This document shows positions 1 to 8,118 of a DNA stretch of 12,120 nucleotides, piece after piece. How positions within the stretch are numbered: the stretch's first letter is position 1; the number at the start of each line of letters is the position of its first letter. The notes beneath the pieces are model-generated. The model saw only the letters and a list, made by a program, of their open reading frames with translations, ran no database searches and was not told the DNA's origin. The translations under genes and the position numbers were made by a program. The DNA comes from CAZCDM01 sp964497475 (GTDB lineage: Bacteria; Planctomycetota; Phycisphaerae; SM23-33), in NCBI GenBank assembly GCA_964497475.1, contig CAZCDM010000064.1, positions 1-12,120 of the forward strand, read 5' to 3'.

Positions 1-1
1 C

Positions 2-829
2 CTCGACGTCGACGGCACGCTGGTGAGCATCGATCAGCGTGTCGATCCGGAGGTGGTCCGCGCCATTGCCGAGCTGCGGTCGGCCGGCGTGGCGGTGTGC
101 TTAGCCTCGGGGCGAAACCTCACCGAGATGCTCGACGTATGGCGGCAGCTCGAGCTGGCCGGGCCCTTCGAGCCGATCGTCAGCAACGGCGGGGCGCTGA
201 TCTGCGAGCCGGACACGCAGCGACCGCTCTACCAGCAGCCGATCGAGGCGGGCCTGGCTGGGGAGTTCATCGATGCCTTGCGCTCGGCGGGGCGTACCGC
301 CGCGCTGAATGTCGACCGCTGGCGGTGGGGGGCGGACATCCTGGCCGTGCCCGGCCCGGAGTATGACCGCGTGCGGCAGTGCTGGTTCGACCGGCTCGAC
401 GCGCTGGTCGTCCGGCCCATCGAGCGGCTCGACAGCGACGGGCTCGACACGCCGGACATCCTGCGCATCAACGCCGTGCTCGATCAGGCCGAGGCGGAGG
501 ATTTCATTGCACCCCTGCGGCAGCAATTTGCCGACCGCCTGACGATCCACGCCATCCTCGCGCCGAACTATGGCGTGTACTTTCTCGAAGCGTTCGCCAT
601 CGGCACGGATAAATTCTCGGCCGTGCGGTACATCACGCAGAGCCGACGCATCCCCGCCAGCCGGGTCGTGGCCATTGGCGATGACATCAACGATATCCCG
701 ATGCTCGCCGGGGCGGGGCTGGGCCTGGCCATGCCCGACGCACCGGAGTCAGTCCGTCTCGCTGCCGGCGGCGTCGTCGAGCCCGACCTGGCCGGCTGCC
801 TCGGCCGGCTGTGTGCTCTGCCCGCCTGA
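2..829 (+). CDS. Cof-type HAD-superfamily phosphatase, 5'-truncated by window edge
   Basis: This is a haloacid-dehalogenase-type hydrolase of the Cof (type IIB cap) group, cytosolic enzymes that usually dephosphorylate sugar phosphates or similar small molecules. The frame is open to the left edge and its first visible residues are LDVDGTL, which is HAD motif I with the nucleophile Asp (bases 5-7) and the acid/base Asp (11-13). The GTG at 23 is therefore an internal Val and the true start lies just outside the window. Later motifs, counted from that GTG codon, are LASGR (motif II Ser29), the cap-associated SNGG (54-57), GTDK with Lys197 (motif III) and GDDINDIPML with Asp220, Asp221 and Asp224 (motif IV). 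The roughly 275 visible residues suit the usual 260-290. The last 81 bp overlap the 3' end of the convergent DUF4159 gene. The substrate cannot be predicted from sequence. Confidence 0.9.
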   Translation, partial: LDVDGTLVSIDQRVDPEVVRAIAELRSAGVAVCLASGRNLTEMLDVWRQLELAGPFEPIVSNGGALICEPDTQRPLYQQPIEAGLAGEFIDALRSAGRTAALNVDRWRWGADILAVPGPEYDRVRQCWFDRLDALVVRPIERLDSDGLDTPDILRINAVLDQAEAEDFIAPLRQQFADRLTIHAILAPNYGVYFLEAFAIGTDKFSAVRYITQSRRIPASRVVAIGDDINDIPMLAGAGLGLAMPDAPESVRLAAGGVVEPDLAGCLGRLCALPA

Positions 830-3013
830 GGGCTTGCCCAGCGAGGCGGTGATGTTGGCCAGGATCTGCCGCGCCGTTGCCGGGCTGTAGCCGTCGAGCC
901 CCAGCAGCGGGTAGCCGATCTGCCCGGCCGTGATGTCAAACCGCGAGAAAATCACCCCTACCCGGCCGTCTTTGTAGACGGCTTGGAGTTGCAGCTCGCG
1001 TCGGCGATTTCCCTCCAGCCGGGCCGCCAGGGAAGGGCGATAGCTCACGCGGTCGAGCCGGAACGGACCGTTGGCCAGTGCTTTGTCATCTTGCGGGAGG
1101 AGTACGACCCGCCCCAGCGAGTCCAGCCACGTCCGGAAGGATTCCGCAAACGCGGTCGACCCGCCGGCGGCGTCGGCCAGTACCGTTCCGCCCGAGCGGA
1201 TGTACTCCCGCAGTGCTTCGTCCAGATCGCGTGAGGGCTTCCACGGTTCCGTGCCGGTGATGTGCAGCAGGGGCCACTGCCAGGCGTCGAGCTGATCGGC
1301 CGATACGTCGCGGGCCTCCAGGGCGAGCCCGGCCGCGTCGGCCAAAACGAACGCCAATCGCTGGACGTACATCGGCTCGGGGTTCCAGTTGCCGTCATGC
1401 CGCAGCCTTGCCAGTCGTACCGGCGGGCCGAGCTTGCGGGGCGGCACGGTTACCGGCCAGTGCGCCTCGCCGCGGGGGTCGGGCGAGCCGCGATCGGTCA
1501 GGTAGAGATACACATTGCCCAGCAGCCCGGCTGCCCGATCGAAGGCCTTGCCCCGGCCTTTCTGGAGATCGATGGCGATGTCCTGCGGACAGTGGATCAG
1601 CAGCGGACGGATGTTGTTGGACACCACCCGCAAGCCCGGCCGGGCCGGGTCTTTGAACTGCACCGTCCGCAGGGGGGCGTTGGCGGGTACGCGGGCCATG
1701 CGGTACATCGGGAACAGCCGCTGGCAGGTGCGGTGCATGGTCATGGTGAAGGCCGCGTCGTTGTCGACCGACAGCGAGAAAATCGTCCCGCCGCGAAGGA
1801 CGAACCGCCGGAGGATGTCGATCTGCTCGTCGGAAAAGTTGACCGCGCCCTTGCCGGTGAGGTAGAGCACCCGGCCGTCTTCGAGGGTGGCCAGCCGCGG
1901 CGTCAGCTCGGCCACGAACCAGCCGAGGTCGCGTTCGAAGGTTTCGCCCAGGCGGGTCGAAAGGTTGGCTGCATCGGCGGGGTAGGTGTTCCACGGGCCG
2001 GGGTATTGCAGCTTGGCCAGCCAGGTCGGCACGCGCCCGCGGGCGAGGCAGAGCAGGGCCAGGGCCGTCGGCTCGATGCGGTCGCCCGTGCCCCAGCTTC
2101 CGTTTTCGATCTGCGTTGCATCGAGCGAGCGGTAGAACGCGCGGAACCAGTCGTGGCCGTCGATGTATTTCCGCCCGGTGGCCCGGGCGGCCCGCTGCAG
2201 GGCGAACAGCCAGTAGTAGTAGTGCTCCGGGCCCTTGCGGGGGTTGTAGTCGGCCTGGAAGTGCTGGCCCAGCCAGTCGAGCCCGGCGGCCTGGCGGGTC
2301 AGGAGAAGTTCCTCGCCCCGGGCGGCGGGGTCGGATCGTCCGAGCTGGTCGTGGCAGGCGGCCAGGCTGGCGGTGCCCGCGGCGGTCATCGAGCCGTACG
2401 ACTTGGCCACCCGCAGCGACCCCCGCTGCAGCACGCGGTAGCCCCAGCCGCCATCGTCGGACTGCTGGCCCAGCCAGTGACGCCGCAGCCGGTTCCACGT
2501 TTCGGCGGGCACCTGGGCCCCGGCCCGACTGGCCGACCACAACGCCATCGTCGCCAGGTGCGTGTTGGAGTTGTCGTACTGCCCGGCCGGCGGATTGGGC
2601 GCGTAGCTGTAGGCGCCGTCGGGGCCGATGGCATGGAGCAGCCAGTCGACGTCGGTCTGCATACGCTTCCGCGCGGAGGGGTTGTTCAGCAGGGCCATGG
2701 CCTCGATGCGGAAACTCATCGCATACACGCCGGCCAGCTCGGCCCCGGCCAGCCAGTCCACCGCCCGCGCCAGGCGGGGGTCGTCCCGGGGCTCCAGGCC
2801 GCTCTGCAGCAGGGCCGTCACCGCCAGGGCCGTCTTGCCCCCAAAGCGGACATTCTCCGGCGGGTATTCCTCGCTGCAGGGCCCCGCGTCGGAAAAACTC
2901 CGCAGCAGGAAGGTCCGGGCCCGGTCGATCATCGGCTCGGCCGGCAGCTCGGATGCGGCGGCCGAGGCACCCAAAACGCACAGGGCCAGGCTGATCGACA
3001 GGACGGCTCGCAC
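749..3013 (-). CDS. Secreted DUF4159 protein with N-terminal cyclase-like alpha/alpha repeats
   Basis: A 754-residue exported protein of unknown function. Residues 1-20 form a signal peptide (MRAV, hydrophobic core, ASAAAS cleavage region). Residues 30-330 hold repeated helical motifs like those of the prenyltransferase/squalene-oxidase fold (SDDGGWGYR at 185-193, ENGSWG at 303-308, THLATMAL, SMTAAGTASLA). Residues 340-525 and 545-725 look like DUF4159 material, with GRVLYLTGKGA, LRRFVLRGGTIF, a similar second segment LREYIRSGGTVLADAAGG and the closing GYSPATARQILANI. The GTG start is chosen because it gives an intact signal peptide. It lies 5 nt after the sppA stop and lacks a strong Shine-Dalgarno, so translation is probably coupled to sppA. 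The last 27 residues (728-754) lie in the overlap with the HAD gene and look disordered. The family is frequent in planctomycetes. I infer an envelope role; no catalytic residues can be named. Confidence 0.85.
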   Translation of the reverse strand: MRAVLSISLALCVLGASAAASELPAEPMIDRARTFLLRSFSDAGPCSEEYPPENVRFGGKTALAVTALLQSGLEPRDDPRLARAVDWLAGAELAGVYAMSFRIEAMALLNNPSARKRMQTDVDWLLHAIGPDGAYSYAPNPPAGQYDNSNTHLATMALWSASRAGAQVPAETWNRLRRHWLGQQSDDGGWGYRVLQRGSLRVAKSYGSMTAAGTASLAACHDQLGRSDPAARGEELLLTRQAAGLDWLGQHFQADYNPRKGPEHYYYWLFALQRAARATGRKYIDGHDWFRAFYRSLDATQIENGSWGTGDRIEPTALALLCLARGRVPTWLAKLQYPGPWNTYPADAANLSTRLGETFERDLGWFVAELTPRLATLEDGRVLYLTGKGAVNFSDEQIDILRRFVLRGGTIFSLSVDNDAAFTMTMHRTCQRLFPMYRMARVPANAPLRTVQFKDPARPGLRVVSNNIRPLLIHCPQDIAIDLQKGRGKAFDRAAGLLGNVYLYLTDRGSPDPRGEAHWPVTVPPRKLGPPVRLARLRHDGNWNPEPMYVQRLAFVLADAAGLALEARDVSADQLDAWQWPLLHITGTEPWKPSRDLDEALREYIRSGGTVLADAAGGSTAFAESFRTWLDSLGRVVLLPQDDKALANGPFRLDRVSYRPSLAARLEGNRRRELQLQAVYKDGRVGVIFSRFDITAGQIGYPLLGLDGYSPATARQILANITASLGKPSGGQSTQPAEAAGQVGLDDAAGSETD

Positions 3014-3018
3014 GGGCG

Positions 3019-4104
3019 TCAGTCCATTTTCCAGATCATCATCAGCCTCGGCGTGGCGAGGGTATCGAGGTTAATCTCCGGCAGGGGGGAGAGACTTTTG
3101 GCGTTGCCCATGATTTGCGACATCAGACCTTCGCGGGGCTGATATTCCACCACTTTGGGCTTGTCCAGCCCGGCGCGTTCAATCGCCAGGTCGATCGCCT
3201 TATCGAGATAGCCTATCTGGTCGATCAGGCCCAGCTTGAGGGCTTCGTCGGCGAGGTAGGCCTTGCCATTGAGCGGTGCTTCGACCGTGACGGTTTTCTC
3301 GTGGGCGGCATCTCCCTGGCCGACAGAGAGGGTGACCTGCTCTTCGACGACCTTCAGCCGATCGCCCCGACCCGTTCGGACATGCTGCTCGAACTGGTCC
3401 TGCATGATGTTGAGCATGTCGATGAGCTGGGTGATCTCATGCTGCCGCGGCGGGCGAAACGTGTTCAGGGCGTCTTTCCAGACGCTGGCATCGGTGCTCT
3501 TGTAGGTGTACATCTTCATGCCGAGTTTCTCCATCGTGCCCTCCACATTGGGCACCTGGGCGATCACGCCGATGCTGCCGGTAATCGTGGCCGGCTCGGC
3601 GATGATGTCCTCGGCGGCGACGCTGATGAGGTAGCCCCCGCTGGCGGCGACCGAGCCCATCGAGATCACGATCGGTCGGCCCGTTTCCTTGAGCTGCGTG
3701 ACCATGTAGTGAATCTGCTCGCTGGCGGCGACGGTTCCGCCCGGGCTGTCGACCCGCAGGACGGCGGCCTTGATGGTGTCGTCGTCGCGAATCTTGCGGA
3801 CGAATTTTCCAAAGCCCGTGGCCGACTCGCCGTTGATGACGCCTCCGATGGTATACACGGCCACGGTCTTGTCCTCGTCGCCCTTGCGGAGGGTGGTGGT
3901 ATCGAAGGAGTGACCGGCCATCGCGCCGATGAGCATGGCCATGTACAGGTTGGCCACCAGCGACAGGACGACTACGACCGTGCCGATGTACTGGATGACG
4001 CGACGGAGGAGGGGCGGTTTGGCCGCTGGCGGCTGGACGATCTGGATCGGTGCGGCTGGCTGGGGCGCGGAGGGCTCAGGCGGGGGCGGGGGCATGTGGC
4101 TCAT
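3019..4104 (-). CDS. sppA: Signal peptide peptidase SppA, S49 family
   Basis: A membrane-anchored serine protease that degrades leftover signal peptides. The protein has a Pro-rich cytoplasmic N-terminus (residues 5-32), one transmembrane helix (about 37-62) and a single S49 protease domain (about 80-310). GGVING (87-92) and the oxyanion strand DSPGG (119-123) are present. The catalytic Ser is Ser155 in SVAASGGY, and the general-base Lys is Lys210 in VWKDALNTF, giving the Ser-Lys dyad spacing of the short SppA type. At 361 residues it is closer to the single-domain Bacillus-like enzyme than to the 600-residue E. coli form. The ATG at 4104 has AAGGAT (minus strand, 4111-4116) 6 nt upstream. 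A second ATG lies three codons later. The DUF4159 gene follows after 5 nt, apparently in the same transcript. The gene diverges from znuA. The C-terminal tail (320-361) is not part of the protease core. Confidence 0.93.
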   Translation of the reverse strand: MSHMPPPPPEPSAPQPAAPIQIVQPPAAKPPLLRRVIQYIGTVVVVLSLVANLYMAMLIGAMAGHSFDTTTLRKGDEDKTVAVYTIGGVINGESATGFGKFVRKIRDDDTIKAAVLRVDSPGGTVAASEQIHYMVTQLKETGRPIVISMGSVAASGGYLISVAAEDIIAEPATITGSIGVIAQVPNVEGTMEKLGMKMYTYKSTDASVWKDALNTFRPPRQHEITQLIDMLNIMQDQFEQHVRTGRGDRLKVVEEQVTLSVGQGDAAHEKTVTVEAPLNGKAYLADEALKLGLIDQIGYLDKAIDLAIERAGLDKPKVVEYQPREGLMSQIMGNAKSLSPLPEINLDTLATPRLMMIWKMD

Positions 4105-4154
4105 GGGCAGATCCTTATGTGCAGAGTGGCGGGCAGGGGTTCAACGCAGAAACC

Positions 4155-4183
4155 TTGCTAACCGGCTCGGGCAATTCTACGAT
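4155..4183 (+). promoter_or_regulatory. Putative sigma70 promoter of znuACB
   Basis: TTGCTA at 4155-4160 and TACGAT at 4178-4183 are separated by exactly 17 bp, which matches a sigma70-type promoter. The predicted start is near 4190, leaving a leader of about 35 nt before the znuA ATG. The -10 hexamer lies inside the left arm of the inverted repeat at 4177-4201. Both hexamers are imperfect, and no transcript evidence is available. Confidence 0.55.
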
Positions 4184-4201
4184 AGTCTGGACGTATCGTA
4201 G
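4177..4201. promoter_or_regulatory. 25-bp inverted repeat, candidate metalloregulator operator
   Basis: CTACGATA (4177-4184) and TATCGTAG (4194-4201) are perfect 8-bp inverted arms around a 9-bp spacer. The dyad covers the predicted -10 and start site of the znuACB promoter, where a repressor would block RNA polymerase. The downstream genes import Zn/Mn, so a Zur/Fur-type or DtxR/MntR-type metal-sensing repressor is the natural candidate. The sequence does not match a consensus I can name, so the family is left open. The transcribed part is too short and not followed by T residues, so it is not a terminator. Confidence 0.5.
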
Positions 4202-4225
4202 GCCCCTTGAACACGGAGTACAAGT

Positions 4226-5149
4226 ATGCGGTATCGAACGTTTTTCATAGCGGTGTTGTGTATTGTATCAATTCTGGGTGGGTGTGGTTCGGCGCAGGAC
4301 GACCCGGCCGGGGCCGAGGCGGCCGTTCGGTGTTTCGTGTCGATTCCGCCGCAGGCGTGGCTGGTCCGGCAGATCGGCGGCGACCGCGTGGCTGTCGAGG
4401 TCATGCTCCCGCCCGGCGTGGGGCCTCACAATTACGAGCCGACCGCGCGGCAGATCGTTCAGCTCGGCCAGGCCGACGTCTACTTCCGCATCGGCGTGCC
4501 CTTCGAGCAGACGCTGCTGGCCAAGACCCACGAGGCCATCGGCAACATCAACGTGGTCGACTTCCGCAACGGGATCACCCTGCGCCCCATGGAGACCTTC
4601 GCCGACGCGGAACATGAACACGCCGGGCACGATCATCACGACCACGGCCCGGCCGACCCGCACACCTGGATGAGCCCCGAGCTGCTGATGATCCAGGCGC
4701 GCACGGCCGCCGATGAACTGATCCGCCTCGACCCGCCCGGCGCGGAAGCCTACCGCGCCAACCTCGCCAAAACGCTCGCCACGCTGCAGGCGCTTAATGA
4801 GGACCTGGCCAAAACGCTCGCACCGGTCCGCGGGCGGGAGATGTTCGTGTATCACCCGGCCTACGGGTACTTCGCCGACGCCTACGGGCTGATCCAGAAG
4901 CCCATCGAGATCGAGGGCAAGAGCCCGACCGCCCGCGAGCTGGGCATCCTGATCGACCAGGCCCGCAAGGTCGGCGCGACGGTCATCTTCGCCCAGCCTC
5001 AGGACGCCGGGCCCGGCGCGGCCAAGGCCGCCCAGGCCATCTCCGGCCGCGTCGTCATGCTCGACCCGCTAGCCGAAGACGTGCCGGCGAATCTGCGATC
5101 CATCGCCACCAAGGTGCGCGACGGCCTGGCCGGGCAGGAGGCGCCGTGA
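4226..5149 (+). CDS. znuA: Zinc/manganese ABC transporter solute-binding lipoprotein (ZnuA-like)
   Basis: A high-affinity metal-binding protein of the cluster A-I (ZnuA/TroA) family that delivers the ion to the permease encoded two genes downstream. The N-terminus is a lipoprotein signal with lipobox LGGC and acylated Cys20, so it should be tethered to a membrane. The ligand set is His68 (GPHNYEPT), His146 (DPHTW), His210 (VYHPAYGYF) and Asp280 (VMLDPLAED), matching the spacing of the three-His plus Asp/Glu site. A His/Asp-rich loop at 130-146 (EHEHAGHDHHDHG) before the second ligand is typical of zinc rather than manganese members. Length (307) is normal. The ATG at 4226 has GGAG (4215-4218) 7 nt upstream. 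The stop overlaps the GTG of znuC by 4 bp. Metal choice is inferred from the His-rich loop and is not proven. Confidence 0.9.
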   Translation: MRYRTFFIAVLCIVSILGGCGSAQDDPAGAEAAVRCFVSIPPQAWLVRQIGGDRVAVEVMLPPGVGPHNYEPTARQIVQLGQADVYFRIGVPFEQTLLAKTHEAIGNINVVDFRNGITLRPMETFADAEHEHAGHDHHDHGPADPHTWMSPELLMIQARTAADELIRLDPPGAEAYRANLAKTLATLQALNEDLAKTLAPVRGREMFVYHPAYGYFADAYGLIQKPIEIEGKSPTARELGILIDQARKVGATVIFAQPQDAGPGAAKAAQAISGRVVMLDPLAEDVPANLRSIATKVRDGLAGQEAP

Positions 5150-5913
5150 GCGACGCACCGGCCATCGAGCTTGAGGCGGTACGCTTCGCCTACAACGGCC
5201 ATGCTGTGCTCGATGACGTTACGCTCTCGATCGAGGCTGGCGACTTTGCCTGCATCGTCGGGCCCAACGGCGGGGGCAAGACCACGCTGCTGAAGCTCAT
5301 GCTCGGGCTGCTGCGCCCCCAGGGCGGGCAGGTTCGCGTGCTGGGCGCCAAGCCCGGGCAGGTCCGCAGCCGCATCGGCTATCTGCCGCAGCACTCGCAG
5401 CTGGATATGAGCTTTCCGGTGACCGTCCGCGACGTGGTGCGGATGGGTCGGCTGGGCGGTGGCTGGCGGTTCGGGTGGTACAGCTCGGCCGACCGCGCCG
5501 CAGCCGAGGAGGCCTTGCAGGCCGTCGACCTGGCCGAGCTGGGCGGGCGAACGATTGAAGCGCTGTCCGGCGGGCAGCGCCAGCGGGTGCTGATTGCCCG
5601 AGCGTTGGCGGTCGAGCCGGAGGTACTGCTGCTGGACGAGCCGACGGCCGGGCTGGACCCGCGGGCGGCGGATGAATTGTATGTCATTCTGGCGTCGCTG
5701 GCCGAGCGGCTGACGGTGGTGGCCGTTTCGCACGATATGGAGGTGGTCTCCAGCCGCGTTCGCTCGGTCATCTGCGTGCACCATCGCGTCCGCCTGCATC
5801 CGACCGAAGAGTTCACCGACGCCGTCGCCCACGACCTCTACGGCCGGGCGGTCCGGCGGATTCGCCACGAGCACGACTGCCTCGAACATGGCTGCCAGGG
5901 AGACCACGCGTGA
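5146..5913 (+). CDS. znuC: Zinc/manganese ABC transporter ATP-binding protein (ZnuC-like)
   Basis: The cytoplasmic ATPase of the metal importer. In order it shows Walker A GPNGGGKT (39-46), the Q-loop GYLPQ (78-82), the ABC signature LSGGQRQR (140-147), Walker B VLLLDEPTAGLD (160-171) and the switch His in VSHD (194-197). Length (255) is normal. The start is GTG at 5146, overlapping the znuA stop as GTGA, with a very strong AGGAGG (5136-5141) 4 nt before it. This Shine-Dalgarno decides the start over later codons. The C-terminal 15 residues (241-255) are rich in His and Cys (His241, His243, Cys245, His248, Cys250, His254), suggesting a small metal-binding tail on the cytoplasmic side. The stop overlaps the permease start. 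Confidence 0.93.
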   Translation: MSDAPAIELEAVRFAYNGHAVLDDVTLSIEAGDFACIVGPNGGGKTTLLKLMLGLLRPQGGQVRVLGAKPGQVRSRIGYLPQHSQLDMSFPVTVRDVVRMGRLGGGWRFGWYSSADRAAAEEALQAVDLAELGGRTIEALSGGQRQRVLIARALAVEPEVLLLDEPTAGLDPRAADELYVILASLAERLTVVAVSHDMEVVSSRVRSVICVHHRVRLHPTEEFTDAVAHDLYGRAVRRIRHEHDCLEHGCQGDHA

Positions 5914-6758
5914 TGGAATTCTTCCGGGCGGTGACATCGCAGCCGTTTTTGCAGGTGGCCCTGGCGGCGGGGGTGCTGGCGAGCCTGGCCTGCGGGGTCG
6001 TCGGCAGCTACGTCGTCACGCGGCGGATCACCTACCTCGCAGGGGGCATGGCCCATTGGGTGCTGGGGGGCATTGGGGCGGCGTACTATCTGCAGAACGC
6101 ACGCGGGCTGAGCTGGTGCGAGCCGATCTACGGCGCGGTGGTCGCCGCCTTGCTGGCTGCGGGCGTGATCGGCTGGGTCTCGCTGCGGGCCCGCCAGCGG
6201 GAAGACACGGTCATTTCCGCCCTCTGGGCCATCGGCATGGCTGCGGGCGTGTTGTTCTTCCAGGCCACGCCCGGCTACGGCCAGCATCTCATCAGCTATC
6301 TGTTCGGCAATATCCTGCTGGTCGGCCGGGGCGACCTGTGGCTGATCGCCGTCCTGGACGTGCTGGTGGCGGTAGTGGCGCTGGGGTTCTACCGGCAGTT
6401 GACGGCGGTCTGCTTCGATGAGGAATTCGCTCGCAGCCGGGGGATCAACGTCGAGGCCTGGTACGTTACGCTGCTGGCGATGACGGCCTTGACGGTGGTG
6501 CTACTGGTGTCGGTGGTGGGCATTATGCTGGTCATCGCGCTGCTGACGCTGCCGGCGGCGATTGCAGGGCTCCTCACCCGTCGCCTGCCGTGGATGATGG
6601 CTCTGGCGACGGGGCTGAGCCTGGTTTTCATCGTGACGGGCTTTGCGGTGAGCTACCAGCCGGACTGGCCCCCGGGGCCGGTGATCGTCGTCTTGGCCGG
6701 GGCGGTCTATTTGCTGGGCTCGGCCGGGCGGGCGATAATCCGTCGCGGCCGGGGGTAA
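5913..6758 (+). CDS. znuB: Zinc/manganese ABC transporter permease (ZnuB-like, ABC-3 family)
   Basis: The membrane channel subunit of the metal importer. The protein of about 281 residues is almost entirely hydrophobic, with seven to nine predicted transmembrane segments. It has the features of the ABC-3 family: an early VGSYVVTRR, the loop after TPGYGQHLISYLFGNILL, the coupling-region SRGINVEAWY, the long hydrophobic stretch through IMLVIALLTLPAAIA, and a late SYQPDWPPGPVIV before the last helix. The ATG at 5913 overlaps the znuC stop (TGATG). An in-frame GTG one codon earlier (5910) is possible, and a GGAG at 5899-5902 could serve either. It completes the order binding protein, ATPase, permease. 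No regulator or outer-membrane partner gene lies next to it. Confidence 0.92.
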   Translation: MEFFRAVTSQPFLQVALAAGVLASLACGVVGSYVVTRRITYLAGGMAHWVLGGIGAAYYLQNARGLSWCEPIYGAVVAALLAAGVIGWVSLRARQREDTVISALWAIGMAAGVLFFQATPGYGQHLISYLFGNILLVGRGDLWLIAVLDVLVAVVALGFYRQLTAVCFDEEFARSRGINVEAWYVTLLAMTALTVVLLVSVVGIMLVIALLTLPAAIAGLLTRRLPWMMALATGLSLVFIVTGFAVSYQPDWPPGPVIVVLAGAVYLLGSAGRAIIRRGRG

Positions 6759-6762
6759 TGGT

Positions 6763-6791
6763 TTGTATTTCTTCGGCAGGGGGGCTATACT
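6763..6791 (+). promoter_or_regulatory. Putative sigma70 promoter of the DEAD-box helicase gene
   Basis: TTGTAT (6763-6768) and TATACT (6786-6791) are spaced 17 bp apart, starting 4 bp after the znuB stop. The -10 is close to ideal. A start near 6798 would give a leader of about 67 nt. That leader contains short complementary arms CCGGC (6803-6807) and GCCGG (6827-6831), a weak possible hairpin. The promoter suggests the helicase operon is transcribed independently of znuACB. Confidence 0.6.
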
Positions 6792-6864
6792 ACCCGATTC
6801 ATCCGGCAAGCCGCGAACCGTTACCCGCCGGTGCAGTTCTTCTTACATGATGGAGTAATTCTCG

Positions 6865-8112
6865 ATGCGATTTGAAGACCTCGGTCTCGCCGAGCCGCTA
6901 TTGCGTGCGATAGCCGATGCCGGCTATACAACCCCCACACCGATTCAGGCTCAGGGCATACCGCCGCTGCTGGAAGGCAAAGACCTCAAGGGCACGGCCC
7001 AGACGGGTACGGGCAAGACGGCGGCGTTTTCGCTGCCGATTCTGAACCACATGCACCAGCACCCCACGCCGGATAAGAAGCAGGCCAATCGTCACGCCCG
7101 GCCGATTCGCGCCCTGGCCGTAACGCCCACGCGCGAGCTGGCCCAGCAGGTCTTCGAGAGCTTTGTCGAGTACGGCAAGTACCTCGATATCGAGTCGCTG
7201 GCAATCTATGGCGGCGTGCGGCAGGGCCCCCAGGCCAGCAAGCTCAAAAAGGGCGTCGACGTGCTCGTGGCCACGCCCGGCCGCTTGCTGGACCTCATGG
7301 AACAGGGTCTGGTCAACCTCCACGCGTGCGAGCATTTCGTGCTCGACGAGGCCGACCGCCTGCTGGACATGGGCTTCATCGAGGACATCTGGCGGATCGT
7401 CGCGGCCCTGCCGGAAAAGCGGCAGACGCTGCTGTTCTCGGCGACGATGCCCTTCAAGATTCAGACGCTGGCCAACTCGATCATGCACGACCCGGCCGAG
7501 GTGCGCATCGCGCCGGATACCATCGCGGCCGAGACGGTCGACCAGCAGCTTTTCCTCGTCGAGCAGAAGGACAAACGCCGCCTGCTGGAAACGCTGCTGT
7601 CGGAAAATGACAAGATGGATCGTACACTGGTTTTCACCCGCACCAAGCGCGGGGCCGACCGCGTGACCAGCCACCTCCGCCGGGCCAACATTCCCGCCGA
7701 GGCGATTCACTCCGACAAGCAGCAGCGCCAGCGTGAGCGGGCGTTGGAGAACTTCCGCGATGGCAAGACGCGGGTGCTGGTGGCCAGCGACATCGCATCG
7801 CGCGGGCTGGACATCGACGAGGTCAGCCACGTCGTCAACTACGACATGCCCAACGAGGCCGAGGTGTACGTTCATCGCATCGGCCGGACCGGCCGAGCCG
7901 GCCAGGAAGGCCAGGCCCTGAGCTTCTGCGCCATGGAAGAACGCATCATCCTCGACGAGGTCGAAAAGTTCATCTCCCGGCCGATCCCGCTGGTCGAAGA
8001 GCATCCCTTCCAGTCGGAGATCCCGCGCGGCACGAGCCGACAGGAAGATAAACCCGTTCCCCAGGGTGTCAATGCCCGCCTGCGTCGGCCCACGCGTCGT
8101 CGCCGTCTGTAG
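6865..8112 (+). CDS. rhlE: DEAD-box ATP-dependent RNA helicase, RhlE type
   Basis: An RNA helicase expected to remodel RNA duplexes in ribosome assembly or mRNA turnover. All core motifs are intact in 415 residues: the Q-motif region FEDLGL through PTPIQ (3-28), motif I AQTGTGKT (45-52), Ia PTRELAQQ (88-95), Ib TPGRLLD (137-143), II DEAD (161-164), III SAT (192-194), IV LVFTRT (255-260), [12 protein letters not shown] (306-316) and [10 protein letters not shown] (337-344). The motif wording is closest to RhlE. The C-terminal extension after about residue 372 is short and ends in a basic run ([11 protein letters not shown]), a likely nonspecific RNA-binding tail rather than a DbpA or CsdA domain. 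GGAG (6852-6855) lies 9 nt before the ATG. The radical SAM gene begins 6 nt after the stop and is probably cotranscribed. Confidence 0.95.
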   Translation: MRFEDLGLAEPLLRAIADAGYTTPTPIQAQGIPPLLEGKDLKGTAQTGTGKTAAFSLPILNHMHQHPTPDKKQANRHARPIRALAVTPTRELAQQVFESFVEYGKYLDIESLAIYGGVRQGPQASKLKKGVDVLVATPGRLLDLMEQGLVNLHACEHFVLDEADRLLDMGFIEDIWRIVAALPEKRQTLLFSATMPFKIQTLANSIMHDPAEVRIAPDTIAAETVDQQLFLVEQKDKRRLLETLLSENDKMDRTLVFTRTKRGADRVTSHLRRANIPAEAIHSDKQQRQRERALENFRDGKTRVLVASDIASRGLDIDEVSHVVNYDMPNEAEVYVHRIGRTGRAGQEGQALSFCAMEERIILDEVEKFISRPIPLVEEHPFQSEIPRGTSRQEDKPVPQGVNARLRRPTRRRRL

Positions 8113-8118
8113 TCCGCC

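Noticed and set aside
23..25. GTG as the start codon of the HAD phosphatase
   Set aside because: The frame is open upstream and encodes the essential DVDGT motif before this codon, so the start must lie outside the window.
1262..3142. A 626-codon open frame on the plus strand antisense to the DUF4159 gene
   Set aside because: It is a shadow of high-GC codon bias. It has no recognisable domain, and the opposite strand has a signal peptide and family motifs.
3115..4161. A 348-codon plus-strand open frame opposite sppA
   Set aside because: SppA has intact catalytic Ser and Lys on the other strand, and this frame shows no domain.
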